DNA of 64,000 bases. It comes from Bacteroides ovatus. Lineage in GTDB: Bacteria; Bacteroidota; Bacteroidia; Bacteroidales; Bacteroidaceae. The notes below the pieces were generated by a model. The model searched no databases. It had not been told where the DNA came from and worked only from the letters and a program-made list of their open reading frames with translations. The translations under genes and the position numbers were made by a program. The stretch lies in NCBI RefSeq assembly GCF_001314995.1, contig NZ_CP012938.1, positions 3,782,001 to 3,846,000 on the forward strand. The letters run 5' to 3'. Shown here one piece after another: positions 21,643 to 29,948 of the stretch. The first letter of the stretch is position 1. Each line of letters opens with the position of its first letter.

Positions 21643-23232
21643 TTAGTCCAAGCAGCGAAAATCGAACCAGTCAAAGTCGGCCGGATTTGTATTTGCCTGC
21701 CCATTACCGGATGCATACATACCTATAAATACACCGGTAAATCCACCTACCACTTCATTGGAGACATCACGCGTGGAAGCTGTTCCCAATATAGCAGAAA
21801 CGTGGGCTGCCTTTATCTCAAACGTATAGGTCGTCTCGGTGGCGGTGATGGATAAGATCACCTCTCCGGTAGCAGGAAGTTCTTTGCAGGTGGTATCGAC
21901 CACTTTATCCTTCAAAGTTTTACGGATCATGGCAACCCGCTGTCCGTTCCGCTCCGTTATCAGCAGGTCATAATGATTCTTATCATCCGCTCTTACTACC
22001 AGTCCCGCCTCTTCATTTTCCACTTTCGGAATAAAGTTGACTTTTGCAGATGCAGTCAGATTGAAAGCAGCCTGCCGGCGGCCGATAAAAGAAGGAGAAT
22101 CATTCGTTGTGAAGTTGATTGCTGTTCCTTTCAGACGCAGCGAACCCGGCTTCTCCGTCAATGACCAGAACGAATGAGCAGGATTGCGGATAAAAGTCCA
22201 GTCCAACCCCAGTGTTTCCTGATCGAAATCATCACGAACCGGTTGTTCCATCCAAACGTGTGACGGCAGGTTGGGGAAGAGATATGTTTCCTGTACGACA
22301 CCATCTTTACCCACCTTAGGCCAGCCGTCGGCATCCCACGTCACAGGTGCTAGGAACGTTTCACGCCCTAAATGCTGGTACTTGCCGTTCACTGGTCTTA
22401 TTCCCAGACAAACTGCCCACCAGCTTCCATCTTTCAGTTGGACGAGGTCGGCATGACCTATCGCCTGGAAAGGATGATCGGGACAGTTCATATTCGAAAG
22501 GACAGGATTTACAGGACTGGGCTCATACGGTCCCCAAGGGGATTTACTCCGTTGTATGACTTCCCGATGCTCGTAGCCCGTTCCTCCTTCGGCAGACATG
22601 ATATAGTAATAATCGCCTATCTTATAGAAATGAGGTCCTTCCGGTGAAGAGCCTCCCAGACCGGAAGCTACTTTTCTCAAAGCTTCCACAAACGTTCCGG
22701 TTTCGGGGTCCATCACTCCCAACAGGAAGCTGCCTTGATTATCCGGACTCAAAAAGTACATCTTTCCGTCGATAAACTCAATAGACGGATCTACATACCA
22801 GTTCCCCACCCATACCGGATCAGACCAGGGACCTGCAGGATTCTTTGCCGTCACATAGAATACTCCTTGCGAACCTTTTCCTCCATAGTTCGTGCCAATC
22901 ACATAGAATGTACCGTCATGGTATCGTAACGTCGGAGCATACTGTCCGCCGGTGGAGGCATTGCATCCCATCAACGGATTATTTTCCGGGCGGGACAGGG
23001 CATGACCGATCAGTTTCCAATGAACAAGGTCTTTACTATGATAAACCGGCAGACCGGGAAAATATTCAAAGGTAGAAGTAACCAAGTAAAAATCATCTCC
23101 CACCCTGCAAATGCTCGGGTCGGGATTCATTCCTGTGATAATGGGGTTCCTGAATGTCTTTTGTGCGAGGGAGACATTAGCCATCCATAATCCGATTAAG
23201 ATTAATAAAAGTCTGCAACTGTTCTTCATCAT
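21643..23232 (-). CDS. GH43 alpha-L-arabinofuranosidase (second of pair)
   Basis: Start preferred at 23232 (MMKNSCRLLLILIGLWM, signal peptide ending at SLAQ); the frame is open to 23262 and that start cannot be excluded. 529 residues with base D38 in GMNPDPSICRVGDD, D148 in YVDPSIEF and acid E198 in SPEGPHFYK, then a C-terminal beta-sandwich. It resembles the adjacent GH43 along its whole length, suggesting an old duplication. A separate -7 box at 23345-23352 drives it, divergent from the GH3 gene. Substrate (arabinose on xyloglucan) is inferred from the locus. Confidence 0.92.
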   Translation of the reverse strand: MMKNSCRLLLILIGLWMANVSLAQKTFRNPIITGMNPDPSICRVGDDFYLVTSTFEYFPGLPVYHSKDLVHWKLIGHALSRPENNPLMGCNASTGGQYAPTLRYHDGTFYVIGTNYGGKGSQGVFYVTAKNPAGPWSDPVWVGNWYVDPSIEFIDGKMYFLSPDNQGSFLLGVMDPETGTFVEALRKVASGLGGSSPEGPHFYKIGDYYYIMSAEGGTGYEHREVIQRSKSPWGPYEPSPVNPVLSNMNCPDHPFQAIGHADLVQLKDGSWWAVCLGIRPVNGKYQHLGRETFLAPVTWDADGWPKVGKDGVVQETYLFPNLPSHVWMEQPVRDDFDQETLGLDWTFIRNPAHSFWSLTEKPGSLRLKGTAINFTTNDSPSFIGRRQAAFNLTASAKVNFIPKVENEEAGLVVRADDKNHYDLLITERNGQRVAMIRKTLKDKVVDTTCKELPATGEVILSITATETTYTFEIKAAHVSAILGTASTRDVSNEVVGGFTGVFIGMYASGNGQANTNPADFDWFDFRCLD

Positions 23233-23344
23233 TCTTATTTTTAAAGTTTGTACTGATGGCAAAGTTCACCATAATCCGGCAGAAACAAGGTTCGTTATGT
23301 TTCAAGGTGCGGAACGTTTTCTTTCAGGATAGCGTTTTTCGTTT

Positions 23345-23352
23345 CAAATATA
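23345..23352 (-). promoter_or_regulatory. Promoter -7 box of second GH43 gene
   Basis: Minus strand TATATTTG, matching TAnnTTTG, with a leader of about 105 nt. It is divergent from the GH3 promoter 120 bp away, so a shared activator site may lie between them. Confidence 0.55.
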
Positions 23353-23434
23353 AGGCAATAATGTTACATTCGGAAAGTCTCGCAAGGCATAGAAGAGAAT
23401 AGAATGTATTTTATTGGGGCATGATTTGTATTCA

Positions 23435-23465
23435 ATTGCATTTCGCCCTTTCGGGTGAGTGCAAT
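23435..23465 (+). promoter_or_regulatory. Dyad-symmetric element upstream of GH3 promoter
   Basis: A near-perfect 31-bp dyad: ATTGCA at 23435 pairs with TGCAAT at 23460, with inner CGCCC/GGGTG arms. It covers the expected -33 region of the promoter at 23472 and so would be untranscribed; an operator is more likely than a terminator. Confidence 0.45.
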
Positions 23466-23471
23466 TCTTCC

Positions 23472-23479
23472 TACATTTG
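23472..23479 (+). promoter_or_regulatory. Promoter -7 box of GH3 gene
   Basis: TACATTTG on the plus strand, 38 bp before the start codon, fitting TAnnTTTG. Confidence 0.6.
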
Positions 23480-23516
23480 TAATAGAATTAAAGTCTCACT
23501 CTAAAAATATCAACTC

Positions 23517-25877
23517 ATGAAAAACATTAAGAAAATGGTATTAGTATCAGCCTTTGCCGGTACTTGTCTTACGCCTCATGCACAGACTGCCTCTCCTGTC
23601 ATCCCGACCGATCCGGCTATTGAAACTCATATCCGGGAATGGCTTCAGAAAATGACTCTCGAACAAAAAATCGGTCAGATGTGTGAAATCACGATTGATG
23701 TGGTATCCGATCTTGAAACCAGTCGTAAGAAAGGATTCTGCCTTAGCGAGGCAATGCTCGACACGGTTATCGGTAAATATAAAGTAGGTTCACTGTTGAA
23801 TGTTCCTTTAGGGGTAGCACAGAAAAAGGAGAAGTGGGCGGAAGCCATCAAACAGATACAGGAGAAATCGATGAAGGAGATCGGTATTCCCTGCATCTAT
23901 GGGGTAGATCAGATTCATGGAACGACTTACACATTGGACGGAACGATGTTTCCGCAAGGCATCAACATGGGAGCCACCTTCAACCGCGAGCTAACGAGAA
24001 GAGGTGCCAAAATCTCCGCTTATGAAACGAAAGCAGGCTGCATCCCCTGGACGTTCGCCCCGGTAGTCGACTTAGGCCGCGACCCGCGCTGGGCACGTAT
24101 GTGGGAGAACTATGGTGAAGATTGTTATGTAAACGCAGAAATGGGTGTATCGGCCGTGAAAGGTTTTCAGGGAGAAGACCCGAACCGTATCGGAGAATAC
24201 AATGTAGCTGCGTGCATGAAGCATTATATGGGTTACGGTGTACCTGTTTCCGGTAAAGACCGTACTCCATCTTCCATCTCACGCAGTGATATGCGTGAAA
24301 AACATTTCGCTCCTTTCCTTGCCGCTGTACGTCAGGGTGCATTGAGCGTAATGGTAAACTCCGGCGTTGACAACGGACTGCCTTTTCACGCCAACCGTGA
24401 GTTGCTGACCGAATGGCTGAAAGAAGACTTGAACTGGGACGGACTGATTGTTACAGACTGGGCGGACATTAACAATCTCTGTACCCGGGATCACATCGCT
24501 GCCACCAAGAAAGAGGCTGTCAAGATTGTCATCAATGCTGGTATCGACATGTCGATGGTTCCTTATGAAGTGAGTTTCTGCGATTATCTGAAAGAGTTGG
24601 TTGAAGAAGGAGAGGTATCTATGGAGCGTATCGATGATGCAGTAGCCCGTGTGTTGCGTCTGAAATATCGTCTGGGATTATTTGACCATCCATATTGGGA
24701 CATTAAGAAGTATGACAAGTTCGGTTCTAAGGAATTTGCAGCTGTTGCCCTGCAGGCTGCCGAGGAATCGGAAGTGTTGCTAAAGAATGACGGAAATATC
24801 CTGCCGATAGCGAAAGGCAAAAAGATTCTGCTGACCGGTCCGAACGCAAACTCGATGCGTTGTCTGAACGGCGGATGGTCGTATAGCTGGCAGGGACACG
24901 TTGCTGATGAGTATGCGCAGGCATATCATACCATCTACGAGGCTTTGTGTGAGAAATACGGAAAAGAGAATATTATCTATGAACCGGGAGTGACCTATGC
25001 TTCTTACAAAAACGATAATTGGTGGGAAGAAAACAAACCGGAAACTGAAAAACCTGTGGCAGCGGCAGCACAAGCGGATATTATCATCACCTGCATCGGT
25101 GAAAACTCTTATTGCGAAACTCCGGGCAACCTGACGGATCTTACCTTATCAGAAAACCAGCGCAATCTGGTAAAAGCTCTGGCCGCTACGGGCAAACCTA
25201 TTGTCCTGGTTCTGAATCAGGGACGTCCACGTATTATCAACGATATAGTGCCTTTAGCTAAAGCGGTTGTCAACATCATGTTGCCAAGCAATTACGGTGG
25301 TGATGCACTTGCTAACTTATTGGCCGGTGATGCCAACTTCAGTGGAAAAATGCCGTTCACCTATCCCCGACTTATCAACGCTTTGGCAACTTATGACTAC
25401 AAGCCTTGCGAAAACATGGGGCAAATGGGAGGTAACTACAATTATGATTCGGTGATGGATATTCAATGGCCGTTCGGTTTCGGATTAAGCTATACGAATT
25501 ATAAGTACAGCAATTTAAAAGTAAATAAACCGACTTTTAATGCTGACGACGAACTGATATTCACGGTTGACGTAACCAACACGGGCAAAGTTGCCGGAAA
25601 AGAGAGTGTGTTATTGTTCTCTAAGGACTTAGTGGCAAGCAGCACACCGGACAATATCCGTTTACGAAACTTCGAAAAGGTTTCTCTGGAACCGGGAGAA
25701 ACAAAGACGGTTACGCTGAAACTGAAAGGAAGCGACTTGGCATTTGTGGGATATGACGGTAAGTGGAGACTGGAAAAAGGAGATTTCAAGATTAAATGCG
25801 GTGACCAATGGATGGATATTGTATGCGATCAGACAAAAGTATGGAATACTCCGAATAAGAATACGCTCCACAAATAA
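23517..25877 (+). CDS. GH3 beta-glucosidase (xyloglucan locus, divergent gene)
   Basis: 786 residues, signal peptide about 1-22 (ends PHAQ). GH3 TIM-like domain with nucleophile D314 in LIVTDWADI, substrate-binding KHYMGYGVP, then the alpha/beta sandwich and a C-terminal fibronectin-III-like domain ([18 protein letters not shown]). GH3 enzymes release glucose from the non-reducing end of oligosaccharides. It is the second GH3 of the locus and the only gene on the plus strand; with the opposite GH43 it bounds the right side of the locus. Downstream are two strong hairpins. Confidence 0.95.
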
Positions 25878-25960
25878 ACCTCTTTTTATATATTTCTATA
25901 TAAACATCTTCATATAGGATCTTCTTCTCATATAAAAATACACATTCCTCTATCACCTAT

Positions 25961-26033
25961 CATTTTGCTGACATCAGCAAAATGGTATTCCTGACAATAA
26001 ATGAGAGATACCCTGCGACGAGGTATCTCTCAT
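25961..26033. terminator. Two tandem hairpins after GH3 gene
   Basis: First hairpin 25961-25984: CATTTTGCTG and its exact complement around a 4-nt loop. Second 26001-26033: 12-bp perfect stem (ATGAGAGATACC / GGTATCTCTCAT) with a 9-nt loop. Neither has a long U tract, so the terminator role is probable for the GH3 transcript but not certain. Confidence 0.5.
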
Positions 26034-26077
26034 TGCCTATATCATCCATCAATAAGACCTAAATTCAATTATTCTTA

Positions 26078-26398
26078 TTAATCAAATTGATTACTACCTT
26101 CACCATCACGTCCTTTTCTTCCGTCCGGCTTTCGGCAATCATTAACGTAAGTGCTACAAACGTATTGTTGGTCATTATCGCTACCCACATGTGCGAATTT
26201 TGCACACGTGATATCACGCTCCAACTCTCCTTCCCGATATACATTATTTATATGTCTACCGATGACAGTTCTATCCTTCTGGAATAAGTCTGCCATTTGC
26301 GCCTGCGTCAGCCACACCGTCTCATTCTCCAACTTTACATCAATGGAAGTTTTCCCATCCTTTGTCTGATAAATGACAATATTTCCTCTATTGTCCAT
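26078..26398 (-). pseudogene. RhuM-family protein, truncated remnant
   Basis: The first ~75 residues match the N-terminal part of RhuM/virulence-associated DNA-binding-like proteins (VKLENETVWLTQAQMADLF, IGRHINNVYREGELE, CAKFAHVGSD). Intact family members are about 300 residues; here similarity stops near GSDND and the last ~30 residues look unrelated. The alternative frame over 26078-26180 reads a plausible peptide ending MVKVVINLINKNN, so a deletion with frame change is likely. Promoter box and palindrome remain upstream. RhuM genes often travel with restriction or mobile islands, so this may be the scar of a lost element between the two PULs. Confidence 0.7.
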
Positions 26399-26425
26399 AA
26401 AAGACCTCCTTGTTTATGCATTGCG

Positions 26426-26458
26426 TCCGTCCATTACCTTCGTAGTAATGGACGGACA
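26426..26458. repeat. Perfect 33-bp palindrome upstream of RhuM remnant
   Basis: GTCCGTCCATTAC at 26426-26438 and its exact complement at 26446-26458 around a 7-nt centre. It overlaps the predicted transcription start from the -7 box at 26462-26469, which would suit an autoregulatory operator; it lacks the U tract of a terminator for the GH30 transcript. Confidence 0.6.
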
Positions 26459-26461
26459 CAC

Positions 26462-26469
26462 AAATGTAC
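26462..26469 (-). promoter_or_regulatory. Promoter -7 box of RhuM remnant
   Basis: Minus strand TACATTTG, 64 bp before the remnant start codon, fits TAnnTTTG. Confidence 0.45.
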
Positions 26470-26508
26470 AACTTTCAAAAAGAAATAAAAATACAAAGCC
26501 GTTTTTAA

Positions 26509-28104
26509 TTATTTGCTCTGAAGCGTTATAATAGAACGTGCCGGAATCTGAACAATCTTTCCACTTTTCACTGTCCCCACCGGAAGCAAATCTTCCCCTT
26601 CTTTATCTGAAGTACAATAAATCTGCCATTGTGCATTTCCTACTTTTCTTTTATGAATAGAAAACTCTTTTTCTTCATTGGCATAATTAATCACTACCAT
26701 CACATACGTTCCGTCTACATTCTTATAAGCAGAACACATCAATCCCTGCTGATCGGTGTCGCCATCAGGAATCAAAGCGTCTGTTTGATCGAAAGCCGAA
26801 ACGGACAACCGGACTGCCCCCGGACGAATAAAACGACTATAATTACCTAAAGCCCACATCAGTTTGGAGTCTTCCACTCTGCCATCCAGGAAGTTATCAT
26901 CCGTAGTATATTCGCGAATCAATCCATCCTTATAATCACCACCAATAGCACGCCACCATTGCCAGCTTTCAGCTTTGGCATACACAATATCGTGATGAAT
27001 GATACGTGCCACATAGAGTGCTGTTTTCATCGTATGGTCGAAACCATTTCCACCACCAATTTCTTCATCATTGCCCATGATGCAGGTTTCTGTTTGCCAG
27101 AAACCAACTTGATGTTTATCTAATGTATCCCGTAGCTGGCAGCGGATATTACGTAATTCACTTAACGGAGTCGTTGTCCAATAACTATGACCGAGCATCA
27201 GGCGGGGAACATTCGGAGTATCTCCCAAATACGTATCCACACTATCCGGACAGAAGAAAGCCTGAATCTGATACCCCCGTTGCCAATCCGTTTCGTGAGT
27301 GCGGAACATACAACGATAATCGGAAGACTCATTGACCATAATCTGTGTATCCATGTTCCGGTCTACAAACTCTTTGCTCAACAGACGAACGGTGCGGGCT
27401 ATTTCCCTGTTCGTTGCCGGACAGCCTTCCTGCTTCGGACCGACCCAGTTCCAGTGTCCGTCCGGCTCATTGAAAGGACAGATATAGTTGAACTTGATGC
27501 CATCGTGTTGTTCTACTCCCTGCACTACATCAGCCAGAAAACGAGCGTACTTTTCATAACAATCCGGTTTCAGGTTCGCCGTACCTCCACGGCCGGTGTT
27601 GGTAGCCAATCCGTTCTGTGTGTAATATACGGGAGGAGAGTTCAGGAAAGCCAGAAATTTGCTGACTCCCCGTTCTTTAGCCAGTTTCAGAAAGTTGCGT
27701 TGACCTTGTTGCTTGTTCCAGTCGTATGTTCCGTCGGGATTCAGGAAACATTCGGCACGCATCCAGGGGGAAGCAATTTGACTGTCCTCTCCTTGCTCCG
27801 TGCTACCTGCTCCGACATTGAAACGCCAGAGTGACAGTCCGATACCTTTCGGTTGTCCGTTGGCGTCATTCTCCGTGCTGAACAGCCAGTCGGCTATTTG
27901 GTTTTGTTTCTCCTGCGGCCAAAGCCCGATGAATTGCATACTCCAGGCATCGGAAGCACTAAAGTATGCCATCGTCTGACAGGGTTGGTCTGTTTCTATC
28001 TGATAACGTATATTGGGGGCAGGTTGGGAACATCCACCTGCCGCACCGGCTATTGAGAAGAAGCCTAAAGCGGCTAAAATCTTTTTACCTTTCATCCTAT
28101 TCAT
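26509..28104 (-). CDS. GH30 family glycoside hydrolase, lipoprotein (second PUL)
   Basis: 531 residues. Lipobox cysteine in IAGAAGGCSQP. The GH30 barrel plus side beta domain is recognised from acid/base E213 in CPFNEPDGHWNW and nucleophile E339 in FWQTETCIMG, and the C-terminal beta-sandwich ending in RSIITLQ. GH30 includes beta-1,6-glucanases, beta-1,6-galactanases, xylanases and glucuronoxylanases; I cannot assign the subfamily. Pairing with a GH43 would fit arabinogalactan side chains, but this is only a guess. It is the last gene of the operon SusC-SusD-DUF3823-GH43-GH30, 80 bp after GH43, with no promoter box of its own seen. Confidence 0.85.
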   Translation of the reverse strand: MNRMKGKKILAALGFFSIAGAAGGCSQPAPNIRYQIETDQPCQTMAYFSASDAWSMQFIGLWPQEKQNQIADWLFSTENDANGQPKGIGLSLWRFNVGAGSTEQGEDSQIASPWMRAECFLNPDGTYDWNKQQGQRNFLKLAKERGVSKFLAFLNSPPVYYTQNGLATNTGRGGTANLKPDCYEKYARFLADVVQGVEQHDGIKFNYICPFNEPDGHWNWVGPKQEGCPATNREIARTVRLLSKEFVDRNMDTQIMVNESSDYRCMFRTHETDWQRGYQIQAFFCPDSVDTYLGDTPNVPRLMLGHSYWTTTPLSELRNIRCQLRDTLDKHQVGFWQTETCIMGNDEEIGGGNGFDHTMKTALYVARIIHHDIVYAKAESWQWWRAIGGDYKDGLIREYTTDDNFLDGRVEDSKLMWALGNYSRFIRPGAVRLSVSAFDQTDALIPDGDTDQQGLMCSAYKNVDGTYVMVVINYANEEKEFSIHKRKVGNAQWQIYCTSDKEGEDLLPVGTVKSGKIVQIPARSIITLQSK

Positions 28105-28184
28105 CTAAAATCTTTAATTATTCAAATCACACAATACGGTTCTAAAAACATACAAACAATCTATTGAAATCCGAAAAGATATAA

Positions 28185-29192
28185 CTAACGGGTGGGTATT
28201 ACTTGTTTAATGCTCCCATCTTCATTAAATTCCATGCGATCTATGCATACTTCACGATGAACACCGGGATCACTCTTCAGATAATTCTTATTAATGCGAT
28301 GATAAACAATATACCACTTATCAGTACCGGGAACTTGCAAGATGGAATTATGAGCAGGGCCATATATTTCCTTTTCCGGGTTTTGGATCAATACGACAGG
28401 GTTCTTAGCTACTTTAATCGGTCCCAAAGGTGATGTCGAAGTGCCATAAGCTACATGATAATTAGGAGAGCCGGTATCGTCTACCGACCACATGAAATAG
28501 TAAAGCCCGTTACGATAAAACACATAAGCAGCCTCACGGTAAGCATAATCCTGTAGCGTTCCTCCTTCGGGAGTCATCACCGTGATAGTCTCTTTCTTAA
28601 TTGAAATCATATCATCATTAAGCTCTGCACCTGCCATATAACCGTTTCCCCAATACAAATATGACTTCCCCGAAGCCGGATCGGTGAACACGTCCACATC
28701 AATCTGTTGCCCGTGTCCTGTAGGTGAATCTGTTATAATAGGATGTCCCAAGTCAACAAACGGTCCGGCAGGCGAATCACTTATAGCCACTCCGATCTGC
28801 TTTCCTCCTCCTGCTTTAGGATTTCCACTGTAATAAAAGAAATATTTATATTGATCTCCTACTAACTTTTCCTCTATACATGGCGCCCACGCATTACCAT
28901 CCGCCCAAGGTACCTGATCTGATTTTAAATCCAGCATCACTCCTTCGTCCTTCCAGTTCTTCAGATCGACAGACGAAAAAACAGTAAAATACCAACCACC
29001 CCATCCAGGCTGACCGTCTGTGGTAGAATAAATGTAGTACTTCTTTGTCTTATTGGAATACAAAATTTCAGGATCGGCATGAAAACCCGGCAATATAGGA
29101 TTATTGGATTGTGAAAAAGCAGGGAACGTTACTGCTAACATCAGACCGAACGCAATTAGAGTTTGTTTAATCGTTACTATCATTATTTTCAT
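28185..29192 (-). CDS. GH43 family glycoside hydrolase, single-domain (second PUL)
   Basis: 335 residues with a signal peptide ending AFSQ. Only the five-bladed propeller is present, unlike the two-domain GH43s in the xyloglucan locus. Base D40 in GFHADPEILY, D165/D167 in QQIDVDVFTD near the pKa-modulator position, and acid E220 in YAYREAAYVFY. The family covers arabinofuranosidases, xylosidases and exo-beta-1,3-galactanases. Preceded by a terminator-like hairpin that separates it from SusC-SusD-DUF3823, so the enzyme pair may be made at lower level. Substrate unknown. Confidence 0.85.
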   Translation of the reverse strand: MKIMIVTIKQTLIAFGLMLAVTFPAFSQSNNPILPGFHADPEILYSNKTKKYYIYSTTDGQPGWGGWYFTVFSSVDLKNWKDEGVMLDLKSDQVPWADGNAWAPCIEEKLVGDQYKYFFYYSGNPKAGGGKQIGVAISDSPAGPFVDLGHPIITDSPTGHGQQIDVDVFTDPASGKSYLYWGNGYMAGAELNDDMISIKKETITVMTPEGGTLQDYAYREAAYVFYRNGLYYFMWSVDDTGSPNYHVAYGTSTSPLGPIKVAKNPVVLIQNPEKEIYGPAHNSILQVPGTDKWYIVYHRINKNYLKSDPGVHREVCIDRMEFNEDGSIKQVIPTR

Positions 29193-29200
29193 TCATTAGA

Positions 29201-29236
29201 TAAAGGGGGAAATATCAGGTTGCGATACTTCCCCCT
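29201..29236 (-). terminator. Intra-operon terminator/attenuator between DUF3823 gene and GH43
   Basis: On the minus-strand RNA, arms 29224-29236 and 29204-29216 form a 13-bp stem with one G-U pair and a 7-nt loop, followed by UUUAUCU. The plus strand would have a C-A mismatch at the same place, so the hairpin is made for the operon transcript. Same place in the operon as the hairpin at 11822-11864. Confidence 0.65.
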
Positions 29237-29260
29237 CAAGTATTATATTCTTGATACTAT

Positions 29261-29935
29261 TTATTTCAATGCTACCTTAATAGACTGACTATAGCAATAT
29301 TCTGATGATTTGTCCGATTTGACTCCCACACGGGCGTAAAGATACGATTCGTTTACCAAACCACTCGGGATTTCAATTTCAGCTGTGTTTTCTTGATCGA
29401 GTGAAACAGTATTACCCAACTTCAACTCTGCTTCTTTCTGCTTCTCATCCGTCAGGATACCTGTACCCAGATAAATACCTACATTTTCCATATTGGCATT
29501 GGCAACCACTTTGTTAATGGTGAAACGTGCTGTAATCTTATTACCGTTTTTGGCAAATGACACGTTTCTGACAAAGAAATACGGCGTCACAGGAATATCC
29601 TGCACTGTGTTTCCTCTTACGGTAATATAGATCGTATCATTAGAAGGTCTTTCCCAAGGTGCATTGCCCATACGCACCAATTTGTAATCACCATTGAAAA
29701 GGGACACGGAATAACTTCCATCTTGGGCAATATACACCGGAATAGAACCTTTCAGAGCATAACCATCCTGAAACAAAGCAAATTCGGAACTTCCGCTTCT
29801 AACCCCTACTGCCTCACCGTCATAAATAGCTTTTCCGGTTAATGTGGCTTTAGGTTCCTCAAAGTTGTCGTAGCTGCAACTGCTTACTGCCAACAAACAA
29901 CATATCATAATAAAGAAAGGTATAATCTTTTTCAT
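29261..29935 (-). CDS. DUF3823-type lipoprotein, probable surface glycan-binding protein
   Basis: 224 residues. Lipidation C20 in CLLAVSSCSYDNF followed by an acidic patch. The N-terminal part resembles the DUF3823 carboxypeptidase-regulatory-like fold (LTGKAIYDGEAVG, NGDYKLVRMGNAPW, VRGNTVQDIPVTPYF) and the rest a second beta domain. DUF3823 proteins occur directly after SusD in many Bacteroides PULs and are thought to bind glycan at the surface. It starts 13 bp after the SusD stop. No catalytic motif. Confidence 0.8.
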   Translation of the reverse strand: MKKIIPFFIMICCLLAVSSCSYDNFEEPKATLTGKAIYDGEAVGVRSGSSEFALFQDGYALKGSIPVYIAQDGSYSVSLFNGDYKLVRMGNAPWERPSNDTIYITVRGNTVQDIPVTPYFFVRNVSFAKNGNKITARFTINKVVANANMENVGIYLGTGILTDEKQKEAELKLGNTVSLDQENTAEIEIPSGLVNESYLYARVGVKSDKSSEYCYSQSIKVALK

Positions 29936-29948
29936 AATCTCTTATTTT

